Of a stretch of DNA of 64,000 nt, positions 1-9,064 are shown piece by piece. A program made the position numbers and the translations under genes. Below the pieces are notes generated by a model, which made no database searches, had not been told where the DNA came from, and was given only the letters and a program-made list of their open reading frames with translations. Location of the stretch: contig JAGCFO010000024.1 in the NCBI GenBank assembly GCA_017650105.1, positions 37,322-101,321 on the forward strand, given 5' to 3'. Position 1 is the first letter of the stretch. Each line of letters opens with the position of its first letter. Source of the stretch: Bacteroidaceae bacterium. GTDB lineage: Bacteria > Bacteroidota > Bacteroidia > Bacteroidales > Bacteroidaceae.

Positions 1-439
1 GCGCCGTTTCGGTAGTAGTACCCGATTTGCTGATGTTGATAACACCAAATCGCTTGTCAGCAAGGAACTGCATGAGTTCAAATAGGTAATCTTCAGAAAT
101 GTTGTGTCCCGCATATACAACTGCTGTCTGCTGAGCAGAATATGCCTGGAAGTTACTATTGAGGGCTTCTATCACGGCACGGGCACCCAGATAACTGCCT
201 CCAATACCAGCAACCACAACAACGTCACAGTTGTCACGAAGAACTTTTGCTGTCTGCTCTATGTCGGAAAGGAACTCATCGGTAATGCTGGATGGGAGAT
301 GCAGCCATCCAAGGAAATCAGCACCTTCACCCGTGCCTTTTTCCAGCATTTGCATAGCGTTCATCACCTGTGGCTTCAGAGCCGTAACTGCTTCTTTCTG
401 AATGAAGGGAAGCACCTTCTTGGTATTCAAAGTAATCAT
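1..439 (-). CDS. pgi: Glucose-6-phosphate isomerase, N-terminal part (cut by window edge)
   Basis: The enzyme interconverts glucose-6-phosphate and fructose-6-phosphate in the cytoplasm. About 146 N-terminal residues are visible, beginning [12 protein letters not shown]. They include the family motif [10 protein letters not shown] and, near the window edge, the sugar-phosphate-binding SKSGTTTET. This is about one third of the usual length of roughly 445 residues; the rest lies beyond position 1. It is the last visible gene of the minus-strand order lysS-gpsA-pgi, 157 bases after gpsA. I see no convincing TAnnTTTG promoter in that gap, so co-transcription with lysS-gpsA is inferred. Confidence 0.95.
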   Translation of the reverse strand, partial: MITLNTKKVLPFIQKEAVTALKPQVMNAMQMLEKGTGEGADFLGWLHLPSSITDEFLSDIEQTAKVLRDNCDVVVVAGIGGSYLGARAVIEALNSNFQAYSAQQTAVVYAGHNISEDYLFELMQFLADKRFGVINISKSGTTTETA

Positions 440-596
440 TGTGCTTTATCTTAAGTTGTTCTTTTCAATAAATCAGTTTAGTGGAGGGTAAAAGAAAAAC
501 AAAAGCCTCTTTCAATTGGCAAGTCTTTTGCTATTTTCCTCTTTATTTCTCATTGAACTAATGCCTCTTTTTTCTTCTAATTAAACGAACTTCGTT

Positions 597-1595
597 TTAT
601 CGCATGCTATCTGTGAGAAGTTTAATCTCTATTATCGGCGATATGTTCTCGTAAAGGATATTATACATCGCGTCAAGAATGGGCATGTTAACATGCTGCG
701 TGCGGTTTATCTCCTTCATGCACTTTGTGCCGTAATAGCCCTCAGCCACCATTTCCATTTCCATCTGTGCAGCCTTCACACTATAGCCCTTGCCTATCAT
801 AGAGCCGAAGATGCGGTTGCGGCTGAACTGCGAGTAGCCTGTAACCAGCAAGTCGCCCATATAGGCACTCTCGCTGATATTGCGAGGACGAGGACACACG
901 AAGTCAATGAAGTTACGCATTTCCACAGCTGCGTTTGACATCAAGACTGCCTGAAAATTGTCTCCGTATTTCAGCCCGTTGCAGATGCCTGCTGCTATAG
1001 CATAGACGTTTTTAAGCACCGAGCTATACTCAATGCCTTCCACATCGTCGCTCGCACACGTGTTCACATACGAGCAGCTGAGCTTACTGCCAAAGCGCAG
1101 CGCTTTGTCGATGTCAGCGCAGGCAATTGTCAGATAAGAAATACGCTCAAGGGCTATTTCCTCAGCATGACAAGGGCCAGCGATAACAGCGATATTCTCT
1201 CGCTGAGCATCGAAGTGATTGATGAAATACTCTGAGATGAGCACGTTATCCTCAGGCACGACACCCTTGATGGCACTCACCACAAACTTGTTTGTCAACT
1301 TCCCTTTCAATTTGGCAAGATGCTGTTTTATATAAGGAGAAGGTGTTGCGAAGACAAGAATGTCCGAGTCTTCCACCACTGTATTTATATCCGACGAGAA
1401 ATTGATACGATTGATGTCGAAAGCCACAGACGACAAATAGGCGGGATTGTGCCCCAGACGCTTGAAGTCGTCAATTCTGTCGTCGCGACGCATATACCAG
1501 TTGATGCTGTCTTCATTGTTCAGCACCATCTTGGCGATAGCTGTTGCCCAGCTTCCGCCTCCCATTACTGCTACTTTTCCTGACGGGAACTCCAT
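597..1595 (-). CDS. gpsA: NAD(P)H-dependent glycerol-3-phosphate dehydrogenase
   Basis: This cytoplasmic enzyme reduces dihydroxyacetone phosphate to sn-glycerol-3-phosphate, the backbone for phospholipids. The N-terminus carries the Rossmann glycine motif VMGGGSWATA, and the C-terminal catalytic region shows KNVYAIAAG with its conserved lysine, then GLKYGDN. The chosen ATG (MEFPSGKVAV, 332 residues) leaves a 10-base gap to the lysS stop. The frame stays open upstream to 1643, but using that start would overlap the end of lysS and add a non-conserved tail. The tight spacing after lysS indicates an operon. Confidence 0.93.
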   Translation of the reverse strand: MEFPSGKVAVMGGGSWATAIAKMVLNNEDSINWYMRRDDRIDDFKRLGHNPAYLSSVAFDINRINFSSDINTVVEDSDILVFATPSPYIKQHLAKLKGKLTNKFVVSAIKGVVPEDNVLISEYFINHFDAQRENIAVIAGPCHAEEIALERISYLTIACADIDKALRFGSKLSCSYVNTCASDDVEGIEYSSVLKNVYAIAAGICNGLKYGDNFQAVLMSNAAVEMRNFIDFVCPRPRNISESAYMGDLLVTGYSQFSRNRIFGSMIGKGYSVKAAQMEMEMVAEGYYGTKCMKEINRTQHVNMPILDAMYNILYENISPIIEIKLLTDSMR

Positions 1596-1605
1596 AGGCT
1601 TCTTT

Positions 1606-3399
1606 TTATTCAGTTGGGTTCTCGTCTCCGAGAGCAGATACAAAGCCAGCGACTTCGTCCACAGTAGGATTCTTCAGCCCCAGCTGGTATTTCTTGTTAA
1701 TGCCGCATACGTCCATGTGGATCTTTTGCGGGTTTACTCCACGCAAGGAACTAACGACGTTATATCCTGCCTTATTGAATACGGGCACCCACTCCTCAGG
1801 TATCCCCAGAGCAGTAAATGCGCTTACCGGGTCTTTCGGTGCCTTCCGCTCAGGCTTCATCTGCGGGAAGAGGAGCACTTCCTGAATGAAGGGCTTTCCT
1901 GTCATGAGCATCACTAATCTGTCGATGCCGATGCCGATGCCGCTGGTAGGGGGCATTCCGTATTGGAGCGCGCGGAGGAAGTCCTGATCGATAATCATTG
2001 CCTCGTCGTCGCCCTTGTCTGCCAAACGCATCTGCTCCTTGAAGCGCTCCTCCTGATCGATAGGATCATTCAGCTCGGAATAGGCATTTGCAAGCTCTTT
2101 TCCGTTTACCATCAGCTCGAAACGCTCCGTGAGCCCGGGTTTGCTTCGATGCATCTTTGTCAGAGGAGACATCTCCACAGGGTAGTCGGTGATGAACGTA
2201 GGTTGTATGAAGGTTCCCTCGCAGGTTTCGCCGAAGATTTCGTCGATGAGTTTACCTTTCCCCATCGTGGCGTCAACCTCAATGCCAAGTTTCGTGGCGA
2301 TGTCGCGAATCTCTTCCTCGCTCTTGCCCTCGAGTTCATAGCCTGTCTTCTCCTTGATTGCTTCGAGGATGGGCAGACGGCGGAAGGGAGCCTTGAACGA
2401 GATAGTCTTGCCGTCGATTTCTGTCTCGCTGCTGCCGTTGACTGCTATGCAGACGCGCTCGAGAAGATTCTCGGTGAACGACATCATCCAATTGTAGTCC
2501 TTGTATTGAACGTACAGCTCCATACAGGTAAACTCGGGGTTGTGGTTTTTGTCCATACCCTCGTTGCGGAAGTTCTTACCTATTTCATATACGCCCTCGA
2601 AGCCGCCCACGATGAGTCTTTTCAAATAGAGCTCTGTGGCGATGCGCATATACATATCCTGGTTGAGAGCATTGAAATGAGTTGCGAACGGGCGTGCCGT
2701 AGCGCCTCCGGGTATGCTCTGAAGGGTGGGCGTCTCCACTTCGGTGTAGCCCGCCTCATCAAGGATGGCGCGGATGGTGCGGATGACTGTGGCACGCTTG
2801 AGGAACGTCTCTTTCACGCCTTCATTTACCACCAGGTCGACATATCTCTGCCTGTAGCGGAGCTCGGGGTCCTCAAACTTATCGTAGGCGACCCCGTCCT
2901 TGTACTTCACGATGGGCAGAGGACGCAGGCTCTTGCTCAGGAAGGTAAGTTTCTGGGCATGTACGCTGATTTCGCCCGTCTGGGTGCGGAAGACGAATCC
3001 TTCCACTCCCACAAAGTCGCCGATGTCCATAAGGCGCTTGAAGACAACATTGTACATATCCTTATTCTCATCGGGGCAGATGTCGTCGCGGGTAACATAA
3101 ACCTGTATGCGCCCTTTCGAGTCTTGCAATTCCATGAAGGAAGCCTTACCCATCACGCGGCGCGACATCATGCGCCCTGCTATGCTGACGTAGCGTCGGC
3201 TCTGCTCCATGATAGCAGCTTTCTGCTCGTCGTCGGCATCTTCGGGGATGATGGGATCGACGAAATTCTCACGTATGTCAGTTGAAAAGGCGTCTGTCTT
3301 GTATTCGGCTGCGGGATAAGGATTAATGCCCATTTTACGCAGTTCTTCGAGGCTGGCTCGGCGCCCTATTTCTTGTTCACTCAGTTCAAGTATGTTCAT
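1606..3399 (-). CDS. lysS: Lysyl-tRNA synthetase (class II) with C-terminal extension
   Basis: The enzyme charges tRNA-Lys. Residues of about 60-170 form the anticodon-binding OB fold ([14 protein letters not shown]). Class II motif 2 ([14 protein letters not shown]) and motif 3 ([11 protein letters not shown]) are intact. At 597 residues it is longer than the roughly 500 of the E. coli enzyme. The excess is a C-terminal tail of about 80 residues after [11 protein letters not shown], which resembles a small helix-hairpin domain and is, from memory, typical of Bacteroidetes LysS. It is the first gene of lysS-gpsA-pgi. Its promoter is predicted about 145 bases upstream, so a dispersed repeat lies inside its leader. 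Confidence 0.96.
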   Translation of the reverse strand: MNILELSEQEIGRRASLEELRKMGINPYPAAEYKTDAFSTDIRENFVDPIIPEDADDEQKAAIMEQSRRYVSIAGRMMSRRVMGKASFMELQDSKGRIQVYVTRDDICPDENKDMYNVVFKRLMDIGDFVGVEGFVFRTQTGEISVHAQKLTFLSKSLRPLPIVKYKDGVAYDKFEDPELRYRQRYVDLVVNEGVKETFLKRATVIRTIRAILDEAGYTEVETPTLQSIPGGATARPFATHFNALNQDMYMRIATELYLKRLIVGGFEGVYEIGKNFRNEGMDKNHNPEFTCMELYVQYKDYNWMMSFTENLLERVCIAVNGSSETEIDGKTISFKAPFRRLPILEAIKEKTGYELEGKSEEEIRDIATKLGIEVDATMGKGKLIDEIFGETCEGTFIQPTFITDYPVEMSPLTKMHRSKPGLTERFELMVNGKELANAYSELNDPIDQEERFKEQMRLADKGDDEAMIIDQDFLRALQYGMPPTSGIGIGIDRLVMLMTGKPFIQEVLLFPQMKPERKAPKDPVSAFTALGIPEEWVPVFNKAGYNVVSSLRGVNPQKIHMDVCGINKKYQLGLKNPTVDEVAGFVSALGDENPTE

Positions 3400-3414
3400 A
3401 TTTCAAAATGTATT

Positions 3415-3515
3415 GTCCAAAAAATTTTTTTCCTTCTTCATCTCGCGAGATTCCTTCTCCAAAAAAATTTTTCCCTTCTCGAAAAAATCCCGCACACGGC
3501 TTACGCCGTGCTATG
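3415..3515. repeat. Dispersed intergenic repeat, copy 1
   Basis: This copy reads, on the plus strand, CAAAAAATTTTTTTCCTTCTT, then CATCTCGCGAGAT (containing a 12-base palindrome), then CCTTCTCC, AAAAAAATTTTTCCC and TTCTCG. It ends with a small GC hairpin (ACGGC-ttac-GCCGT). The same blocks recur in eleven other gaps of the window. Here it lies between the predicted lysS promoter and the lysS start, so it would be transcribed as part of the lysS leader. Confidence 0.8.
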
Positions 3516-3543
3516 TTCCACACATATTCCTCCAAATAGGGCA

Positions 3544-3574
3544 CAAAAGTACAATAATATCAAGGAAAAGGCAA
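3544..3574 (-). promoter_or_regulatory. Predicted promoter of lysS-gpsA-pgi
   Basis: On the minus strand the -7 box TACTTTTG lies at 3551-3544 and a TTG -33 box at 3574-3572, 20 bases apart. This matches the Bacteroidetes primary sigma consensus. It predicts a leader of about 140 bases. Confidence 0.6.
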
Positions 3575-3615
3575 ATTTTTTGGGAAAATAGGCATCAAAA
3601 ACGAAAACTTTGACT

Positions 3616-3623
3616 TATTTTTG
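3616..3623 (+). promoter_or_regulatory. Predicted -7 box of the GH3 gene
   Basis: TATTTTTG fits the Bacteroidetes -7 consensus TAnnTTTG, about 45 bases before the GH3 start codon. I see no well-placed TTG -33 box, so the call rests on the -7 box alone. Confidence 0.4.
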
Positions 3624-3667
3624 TTTTCCGAAAGAGAAAAACAACCCAATAAATACCGAAAATCAAC

Positions 3668-6019
3668 ATGAAGCACAGAAGATTTTGGCAGCTCCTGCTT
3701 GCCGCAACCATCACCACCGCCTCCGACAGCTGCACCCAGCAGCCAAAGACTACGGAGCCGGCTTTCCCCTCCGACGCATCCATCGAGGAACAAGTGAAAA
3801 CCATCCTTGACCGCCTCACTCTGGAAGAGAAGGTGGGGCAGATGTGCCAACTCACAATCGGCACACTCGACGACTACTCCTCGCCTACCGAGTTCCACAT
3901 CAACATGAACAAGCTCAACCTCTACATCGACTCGTTCAAAGTGGGCTCGTTCCTCAACACTCCGCGCGACGTGGGGCAGCCTCTCGAGGTGTGGCAGCAG
4001 ATTATCCGCACCATCCAGGACAAGTCCATCGCCTCGCTGGGAATTCCTACCATCTACGGCGTCGACCAGATTCACGGAGGAACCTACACGCTGGGAGCCA
4101 CGCTCTTCCCTCAAGGCATCAATATGGGTGCCTCGTTCAATCCCGCGCTTGTGAAGGAAAGCAGCGAAATATCTGCCTACGAGACACGTGCAGCATCCAT
4201 CCCCTGGACTTTCGCTCCCGTGCTTGATCTTGGAAGAGACGCACGTTGGTCTCGTCAATGGGAAAACTACGGAGAAGACCCGCTGGTGAACGCCGTGATG
4301 GGAATAGCTGCCGTTGAAGGGTTCCAAGGAACAGATCCCAACCACATCGATCAACAACACGTAGCCTCCAGCCTCAAACACTATATGGGCTATGGAGTTC
4401 CCACTTCCGGCAAGGATCGCACGCCCTCGCACATCACCGACAACGAAATGCGCGACAAATATTTCGCTCCGTATTTGGCTGCCGTGAGGGCAGGCGCCCT
4501 CTCGGTGATGGTGAATAGCGGCATCAACAACGGAGTTCCCTTCCACGCAAGCCATAAATATCTCACCGAGTGGCTGAAAGAGGGGCTTAACTGGGACGGA
4601 CTCATCGTTACCGACTGGGCAGACATCAACAATCTTTATTCGCGCGATCATATCGCCAAAGATAAGAAAGACGCCATCCGCATTGCTATCAACGCGGGTA
4701 TCGATATGAGTATGGATCCCTACGATCCTTCGTTCTGCCCCTTGCTTGTGGAGCTTGTCAACGAAGGAGCCGTTCCTATGAGCCGCATCAACGATGCTGT
4801 GAGCCGAGTGCTGCGACTCAAATTCCGTCTTGGGCTCTTTGAGCATCCTTATACCGATGCTAAAGACTATCCCAAATATGGCTGCGAGGAGTTTGCCTCG
4901 TGGGCTCTCGCTGCTGCCGAGGAGTCGGAGATTCTTCTGAAAAACGAAGGCAACATCCTTCCCATCCAGAAGGGAAAGCGAATCCTTGTCTGTGGGCCAA
5001 ACGCCAACACTATCCGAGGACTCAACGGAGGTTGGAGCTATACCTGGCAGGGAAAGAGAGCCGATGAATTGGGCGAAAAGTACAACACCATACTCGAGGC
5101 AATGCGTAACGTGTTTGGCGAAAAATACGTCACATACGCCGAAGGAACTCGTTACGAGGGAGAACAATGGTACGACGAGTATACCGATGCCTCCATGCAG
5201 GCAAAAGCCCTCTCGGCAGCATACAGAGCCGACGTCATCGTTGTTTGCGTAGGCGAAAATTCTTATTGTGAAACGCCCGGTAACCTCAACGAGCTTACCC
5301 TTTCGCCCCAACAACAGCAACTCGTGAAGACGCTTGCCAAAGCCAAGAAGCCTATCGTCCTCATCCTCAACGAAGGACGCCCGCGCATCATTCGAGAAAT
5401 AGAGCCTCTGTGTGCTGCTATCGTTGACATTTTACTGCCAGGCAACTATGGAGGAGACGCTCTCGCACGCTTGCTGGCAGGAGAAGTAAACTTCAGCGCT
5501 AAACTGCCTATCAGCTACCCTCGATATGAGCAGTCTCTTACTACCTATGACTACAAGCCCTGTGAGCAAACCGATGTCATGCAGGGAGCCTACAATTACG
5601 ACGCTGTCGTGAGCCAGCAGTGGGCTTTCGGCTACGGCATCAGTTATACAACCTACGCCTATAGCAATCTGAAAGCAGATAAATCTAACTTCGTCCATTC
5701 TGACAAGCTGACACTCTCTGTCGATGTTACCAATACAGGCGAAATGGCTGGAGCAGAACCCGTATTGCTTTTTGTTTCCGACTTGGTAGCTAAAGTAACG
5801 CCCGACAATCGCCGCCTGCGTGCTTTCTCGAAGGTGTGGCTTGAGCCTGGAGAGACTAAAACTGTCGCCTTCTCCCTCCCTGCCTCAAATTTAGCCTTTA
5901 CCGACGATGAAGGGAAATGGATGATAGAAGAAGGAGACTTCCGCGTACAAATAGGAAATCAGACTCTCAACATCCATTGTGACGACACCTTTGAGTGGGA
6001 CACAGAGAATATTCCTTAA
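3668..6019 (+). CDS. Glycoside hydrolase family 3 (beta-glucosidase type), exported
   Basis: This is a 783-residue GH3 enzyme, the size and layout of BglX-type beta-glucosidases. It has an export signal of about 20 residues (RRFWQLLLAATITTA, with SDSC as a poor lipobox). A TIM barrel follows, with KHYMGYG and the nucleophile motif VTDW (Asp near residue 316). After that come the alpha/beta sandwich domain (LLKNEGNILP) and a C-terminal fibronectin III-like domain. GH3 enzymes release terminal beta-linked glucose or xylose. The precise substrate cannot be told. The gene stands alone with no SusC/SusD pair nearby and ends at a hairpin shared with the convergent acyl-CoA ligase gene. Confidence 0.92.
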   Translation: MKHRRFWQLLLAATITTASDSCTQQPKTTEPAFPSDASIEEQVKTILDRLTLEEKVGQMCQLTIGTLDDYSSPTEFHINMNKLNLYIDSFKVGSFLNTPRDVGQPLEVWQQIIRTIQDKSIASLGIPTIYGVDQIHGGTYTLGATLFPQGINMGASFNPALVKESSEISAYETRAASIPWTFAPVLDLGRDARWSRQWENYGEDPLVNAVMGIAAVEGFQGTDPNHIDQQHVASSLKHYMGYGVPTSGKDRTPSHITDNEMRDKYFAPYLAAVRAGALSVMVNSGINNGVPFHASHKYLTEWLKEGLNWDGLIVTDWADINNLYSRDHIAKDKKDAIRIAINAGIDMSMDPYDPSFCPLLVELVNEGAVPMSRINDAVSRVLRLKFRLGLFEHPYTDAKDYPKYGCEEFASWALAAAEESEILLKNEGNILPIQKGKRILVCGPNANTIRGLNGGWSYTWQGKRADELGEKYNTILEAMRNVFGEKYVTYAEGTRYEGEQWYDEYTDASMQAKALSAAYRADVIVVCVGENSYCETPGNLNELTLSPQQQQLVKTLAKAKKPIVLILNEGRPRIIREIEPLCAAIVDILLPGNYGGDALARLLAGEVNFSAKLPISYPRYEQSLTTYDYKPCEQTDVMQGAYNYDAVVSQQWAFGYGISYTTYAYSNLKADKSNFVHSDKLTLSVDVTNTGEMAGAEPVLLFVSDLVAKVTPDNRRLRAFSKVWLEPGETKTVAFSLPASNLAFTDDEGKWMIEEGDFRVQIGNQTLNIHCDDTFEWDTENIP

Positions 6020-6041
6020 CGCTACTCCAAAGTAAAAAGGA

Positions 6042-6073
6042 AAATCCCCGGCTCATCAAAGAGTCGGGGATTT
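6042..6073. terminator. Bidirectional terminator hairpin
   Basis: The inverted repeat AAATCCCCG / CGGGGATTT lies between the convergent GH3 and acyl-CoA ligase genes, with A-rich and T-rich flanks on either side. Confidence 0.75.
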
Positions 6074-6117
6074 CTGTTATCTACCTTATGCGTTAATCTG
6101 CTTAAAGGCAAAACATC

Positions 6118-7779
6118 TTACTTATACATGAAGCGCTTAATGGACATCTTGGGAGTTTTCTCAAAAGGTTCCTTTACGATTTCAACTTCCTTTATGCGGC
6201 TATATGATGGAAGACGACGATTGGCTCCTTCGGCAATCTTCTTCGGCAATTCAGCAATAGCCTCTTCTGTCAAACCATCTTTCTTGATAGCATCGGCATT
6301 CAGATAAACAAGAGCTACCAAACGTGTGTTACGATCCACAACAACAGTTTCCTGAACATAGCTCTGATTATTTACAACAGCCTCCAACTCCTCAGGGTAG
6401 ATGTTTTGCCCGTTAGCAGAAAGAATCATGTTCTTGCTACGTCCACGAATGAAAATGTTACCGTGCTTGTCAATTACGCCAAGGTCACCCGTATGCAGAT
6501 AACCATCCTCCGTATAGAGATGTGCTGAAGCCTCTTCATTCTTATAATAACCTTTGCAGATGTTAGCTCCGCGTGCAAGAATCTCACCGGCGATATGCTG
6601 TGGGTCTTTAGAATCAACACGTACGTCAGCGCAATCAACTGCACGTCCACATGAGCCCTGAGCATAATACCAAGGGTCTTCATAGGCAAGCAAAGGAGCT
6701 GCCTCAGTCATACCGTAGCCCACGCAATAGGGTAACTTGATGCGACGGAAACATTTTTCCACTTCGGGATTGAGAGGAGCGCCTCCCATGATGAAGTAGC
6801 GTACCTTACCACCGAAAGCTGCCAATAATTTCTCGCGCACTTTCTTGAAAATAACGCTGTTGATACCAGGAATGGCTGTAAGTATCTTCATTGCCGGCTT
6901 TGAGAGCACGGGCTTCAGAGAAGAAGCGTAGATTTTCTCCATCACCAAAGGAACGGTAATAACAGCATAAGGACGCACATCCTGCATTGCCTTCAGCAAC
7001 AGGGAGGGAGCTGGGCTCTTTCCCAAATAAATGACTGGGCATCCACCCGTGAGGGGATAGATAAATTCGAATGCCATTCCGTAGATGTGAGCCATCGGGA
7101 GCATCGATACGATTCTATCACCCTTCTGGATAGGCAGGCGACGGAGGGCAAATTCTATGGAAGCATTGATGTTGCCATAAGTCAGCATAACGCCTTTGGG
7201 AGCGCTGGTGGTTCCCGAAGTATAATTAATAATGGAAAGGTCGTTTTGGTTGTCAATCGGCAGATTCACGTCATCCTTCGTGTAGCCAGCAGGATATTTT
7301 GCCTTCAGAGCATCATAGCGGCTGTCGAAAGCTGCCTTCACGTTCTCATCAGCCCAGAAGAGAAGTTTGAAGTCGTCGGTTGACACAACGGCTTTAAGCA
7401 GCGGCATCTTCTGAATGTCGAGATGATTCCATATCTCCTCGTTGGTAAACAGCAACACGGAGTCGGAGTGATGAGTGAGGGTATTGATGTTATCGGGAAG
7501 AAAATCAGCAAGGATGGGAACGATAACACGTTCTGCAGCACATACGGAGAAAAACGATACAGCCCAGCGTGCCGTATTGCGGGCACAGATTGCCATATGT
7601 TTGCCTTTTTCCATTCCTGGAACAGCATCGAAGAACTCCTTCATGGCTGCTGCTTCGGTAGCAAGTTCGCCGTAAGAGAAAGCTTTGCCCTTATAGTCGC
7701 AAAGGGCATCCTCGTTCCATTTCTTTCGCATCGTCTCCTGAAGTACGGAGAAATAATGATAATTTTTGTCGTATGCCAT
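6118..7779 (-). CDS. AMP-binding acyl-CoA ligase (long-chain fatty acid type)
   Basis: The product is a 553-residue ANL-superfamily enzyme that adenylates a carboxylic acid and transfers it to CoA. The phosphate-binding motif YTSGTTSAPKG lies near residue 190. The core motifs GYGMTEAAP and LHTGDLG are present, and the C-terminal lysine region (EKTPKMSIKRFMYK) is intact. It resembles long-chain acyl-CoA synthetases (FadD-like). Whether the substrate is an external fatty acid or another acid is not visible. The start follows a predicted promoter by about 35 bases. Confidence 0.85.
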   Translation of the reverse strand: MAYDKNYHYFSVLQETMRKKWNEDALCDYKGKAFSYGELATEAAAMKEFFDAVPGMEKGKHMAICARNTARWAVSFFSVCAAERVIVPILADFLPDNINTLTHHSDSVLLFTNEEIWNHLDIQKMPLLKAVVSTDDFKLLFWADENVKAAFDSRYDALKAKYPAGYTKDDVNLPIDNQNDLSIINYTSGTTSAPKGVMLTYGNINASIEFALRRLPIQKGDRIVSMLPMAHIYGMAFEFIYPLTGGCPVIYLGKSPAPSLLLKAMQDVRPYAVITVPLVMEKIYASSLKPVLSKPAMKILTAIPGINSVIFKKVREKLLAAFGGKVRYFIMGGAPLNPEVEKCFRRIKLPYCVGYGMTEAAPLLAYEDPWYYAQGSCGRAVDCADVRVDSKDPQHIAGEILARGANICKGYYKNEEASAHLYTEDGYLHTGDLGVIDKHGNIFIRGRSKNMILSANGQNIYPEELEAVVNNQSYVQETVVVDRNTRLVALVYLNADAIKKDGLTEEAIAELPKKIAEGANRRLPSYSRIKEVEIVKEPFEKTPKMSIKRFMYK

Positions 7780-7813
7780 AAATGTTGTAAAAGATTTGGT
7801 GTTTTCAAAAGTG

Positions 7814-7822
7814 CAAAGTTAG
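7814..7822 (-). promoter_or_regulatory. Predicted -7 box of the acyl-CoA ligase gene
   Basis: The minus strand reads TAACTTTGC, a close match to TAnnTTTG, 35 bases before the start codon. Confidence 0.5.
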
Positions 7823-7926
7823 ACCTATTAAATATAAAACTTCCCTTTCCATCGCTCTTTGTGGCAAAAAAGAGGGCTTTTTGTGGCGAAATAACGGAAA
7901 AATTAGGCGAAATTAGATTTTTCTTT

Positions 7927-7935
7927 TATCTTTGC
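7927..7935 (+). promoter_or_regulatory. Predicted -7 box touching the LytTR gene start
   Basis: TATCTTTGC is a perfect -7 box and ends only 3 bases before the ATG at 7939. The transcript would therefore begin at or next to the start codon. Confidence 0.55.
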
Positions 7936-7938
7936 AAC

Positions 7939-8781
7939 ATGGAAATGCCGAAACATTTCTTCAAGAAACAATATCTGATTAAGTCTGTTGTCTTCATCGT
8001 ATTGTTTTCCATCCTGTACATGAGCGTCTACCAACCCTATTCCAAGACAGCATGGTTCGGGCTTCATCCTACGCGCACTTTCCTCATCACGCTCCTCTTC
8101 TATACTATTGCTGCAGGCACCCTCGTGCTTAGCAAACTATTCATGTATCATTGGCAGCGACGACATTCCTTTACCGTCCAAGCAGCTATCGTCTGGCTGG
8201 CTGCTGAATTTGTGCTAATTGCTATTGAGTACATCGCGCTTACCGACATCTTCACTATGAGGCAGCAGGCTGTCACTCCGCGATTAGTGTGGAACACTTC
8301 TCTGAGCGTCGCGCTCATTCTGGCAATACCTTATGTAATAATGGCGCTCTGGGCCGACAACCGAGCAAAAAGCGAGGAACTTGAGGCAATGTATCTCAGC
8401 CGAAGCGTTCCAAGCGACAAATCCACCTCCGTCGTCTATCTCTGTGACCATACAGGCTCTCTCAAGCTATCTATTGAGGAGAAGGACATCCTCTATGTGG
8501 AGTCCCAGGACAATTACGTGCAAGTTCACTATCTGCTGGGAGGCACGCCTCACCACTACTTGCTGCGCTGCCGCACGCATGAATTGGAACGGCAACTTGT
8601 CGATACATCTTTGGCACGCTGTCATCGCTCCTATATGGTCAACATAAGGCACATTCACCAATTTCTGCAAGAGCACGGCAAGAGCTATGTAGTCATCAGA
8701 GCCCATGATACACTTCTCCGAATCCCCGTGTCCAAGACTTACTATAAGAGCTTGACGGCTCAGATGGGAACCCTTAAATAA
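7939..8781 (+). CDS. Membrane-anchored LytTR-family transcription regulator
   Basis: The 280-residue protein has four N-terminal hydrophobic segments (residues about 10-145). A C-terminal LytTR DNA-binding domain of about 100 residues follows, with ILYVESQDNYVQVHY and the core LARCHRSYMVN. There is no receiver or kinase domain, so it is not a standard two-component regulator. LytTR domains bind direct-repeat DNA sites. The membrane part presumably senses a signal, which is unknown. The frame is open upstream, but the start MEMPKHF fits the promoter position. A second protein of the same design follows. Confidence 0.85.
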   Translation: MEMPKHFFKKQYLIKSVVFIVLFSILYMSVYQPYSKTAWFGLHPTRTFLITLLFYTIAAGTLVLSKLFMYHWQRRHSFTVQAAIVWLAAEFVLIAIEYIALTDIFTMRQQAVTPRLVWNTSLSVALILAIPYVIMALWADNRAKSEELEAMYLSRSVPSDKSTSVVYLCDHTGSLKLSIEEKDILYVESQDNYVQVHYLLGGTPHHYLLRCRTHELERQLVDTSLARCHRSYMVNIRHIHQFLQEHGKSYVVIRAHDTLLRIPVSKTYYKSLTAQMGTLK

Positions 8782-8808
8782 GACGCCAGAGTTTCGGAAA
8801 GAAAGAAT

Positions 8809-8900
8809 GGCGCAATATGCTTTGAGCAAAAAAAATTTTCCCTTCTTCTCCGCGCCGTATGAAGAAAGAAAAAAAATTTTTCCCTTCTTCATATTAGCGA
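8809..8900. repeat. Dispersed intergenic repeat, copy 2
   Basis: This copy lies between the two LytTR genes. It reads GCGCAATATGCTTTGAGC, A8T4, CCCTTCTTCTCC, GCGCCGTATGAAGAAAG, A8T5 and CCCTTCTTCATAT. The modules CTTTGAG, AAAATTTT and CCCTTCTTC are shared with copies 3, 4, 10 and 11. The rest of the 283-base gap holds only the next gene's promoter. Confidence 0.8.
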
Positions 8901-9028
8901 AAAGAGAAACTTGCGAAAACTACCTGGCACGTCTCTGCTTTTCTTTGCCTTTCGGCTCCGAGTGCGGATTTCGGCAGTAATGTGGAGCATTGTTTTTCCT
9001 TATTCTTTTCTTTTTGGAAAGAAAAGTC

Positions 9029-9037
9029 TATCTTTGC
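9029..9037 (+). promoter_or_regulatory. Predicted -7 box of the second LytTR gene
   Basis: TATCTTTGC lies 27 bases before the ATG at 9065, giving this gene its own promoter downstream of repeat copy 2. Confidence 0.5.
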
Positions 9038-9064
9038 CGGGCAAAATAAAAAGGAAAGATTTTG

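Noticed and set aside
1963..3285. 440-codon open frame opposite lysS
   Set aside because: No family motifs and composition explained by lysS codon use; a shadow frame.
3415..3515. T-box or other known riboswitch in the lysS leader
   Set aside because: I found no T-box consensus or other known aptamer core; the leader is mostly the dispersed repeat.
3560..5320. 586-codon open frame opposite the GH3 gene
   Set aside because: It mirrors the codon bias of the GH3 gene, has no recognisable motifs, and begins in repeat DNA. It is an antisense shadow.
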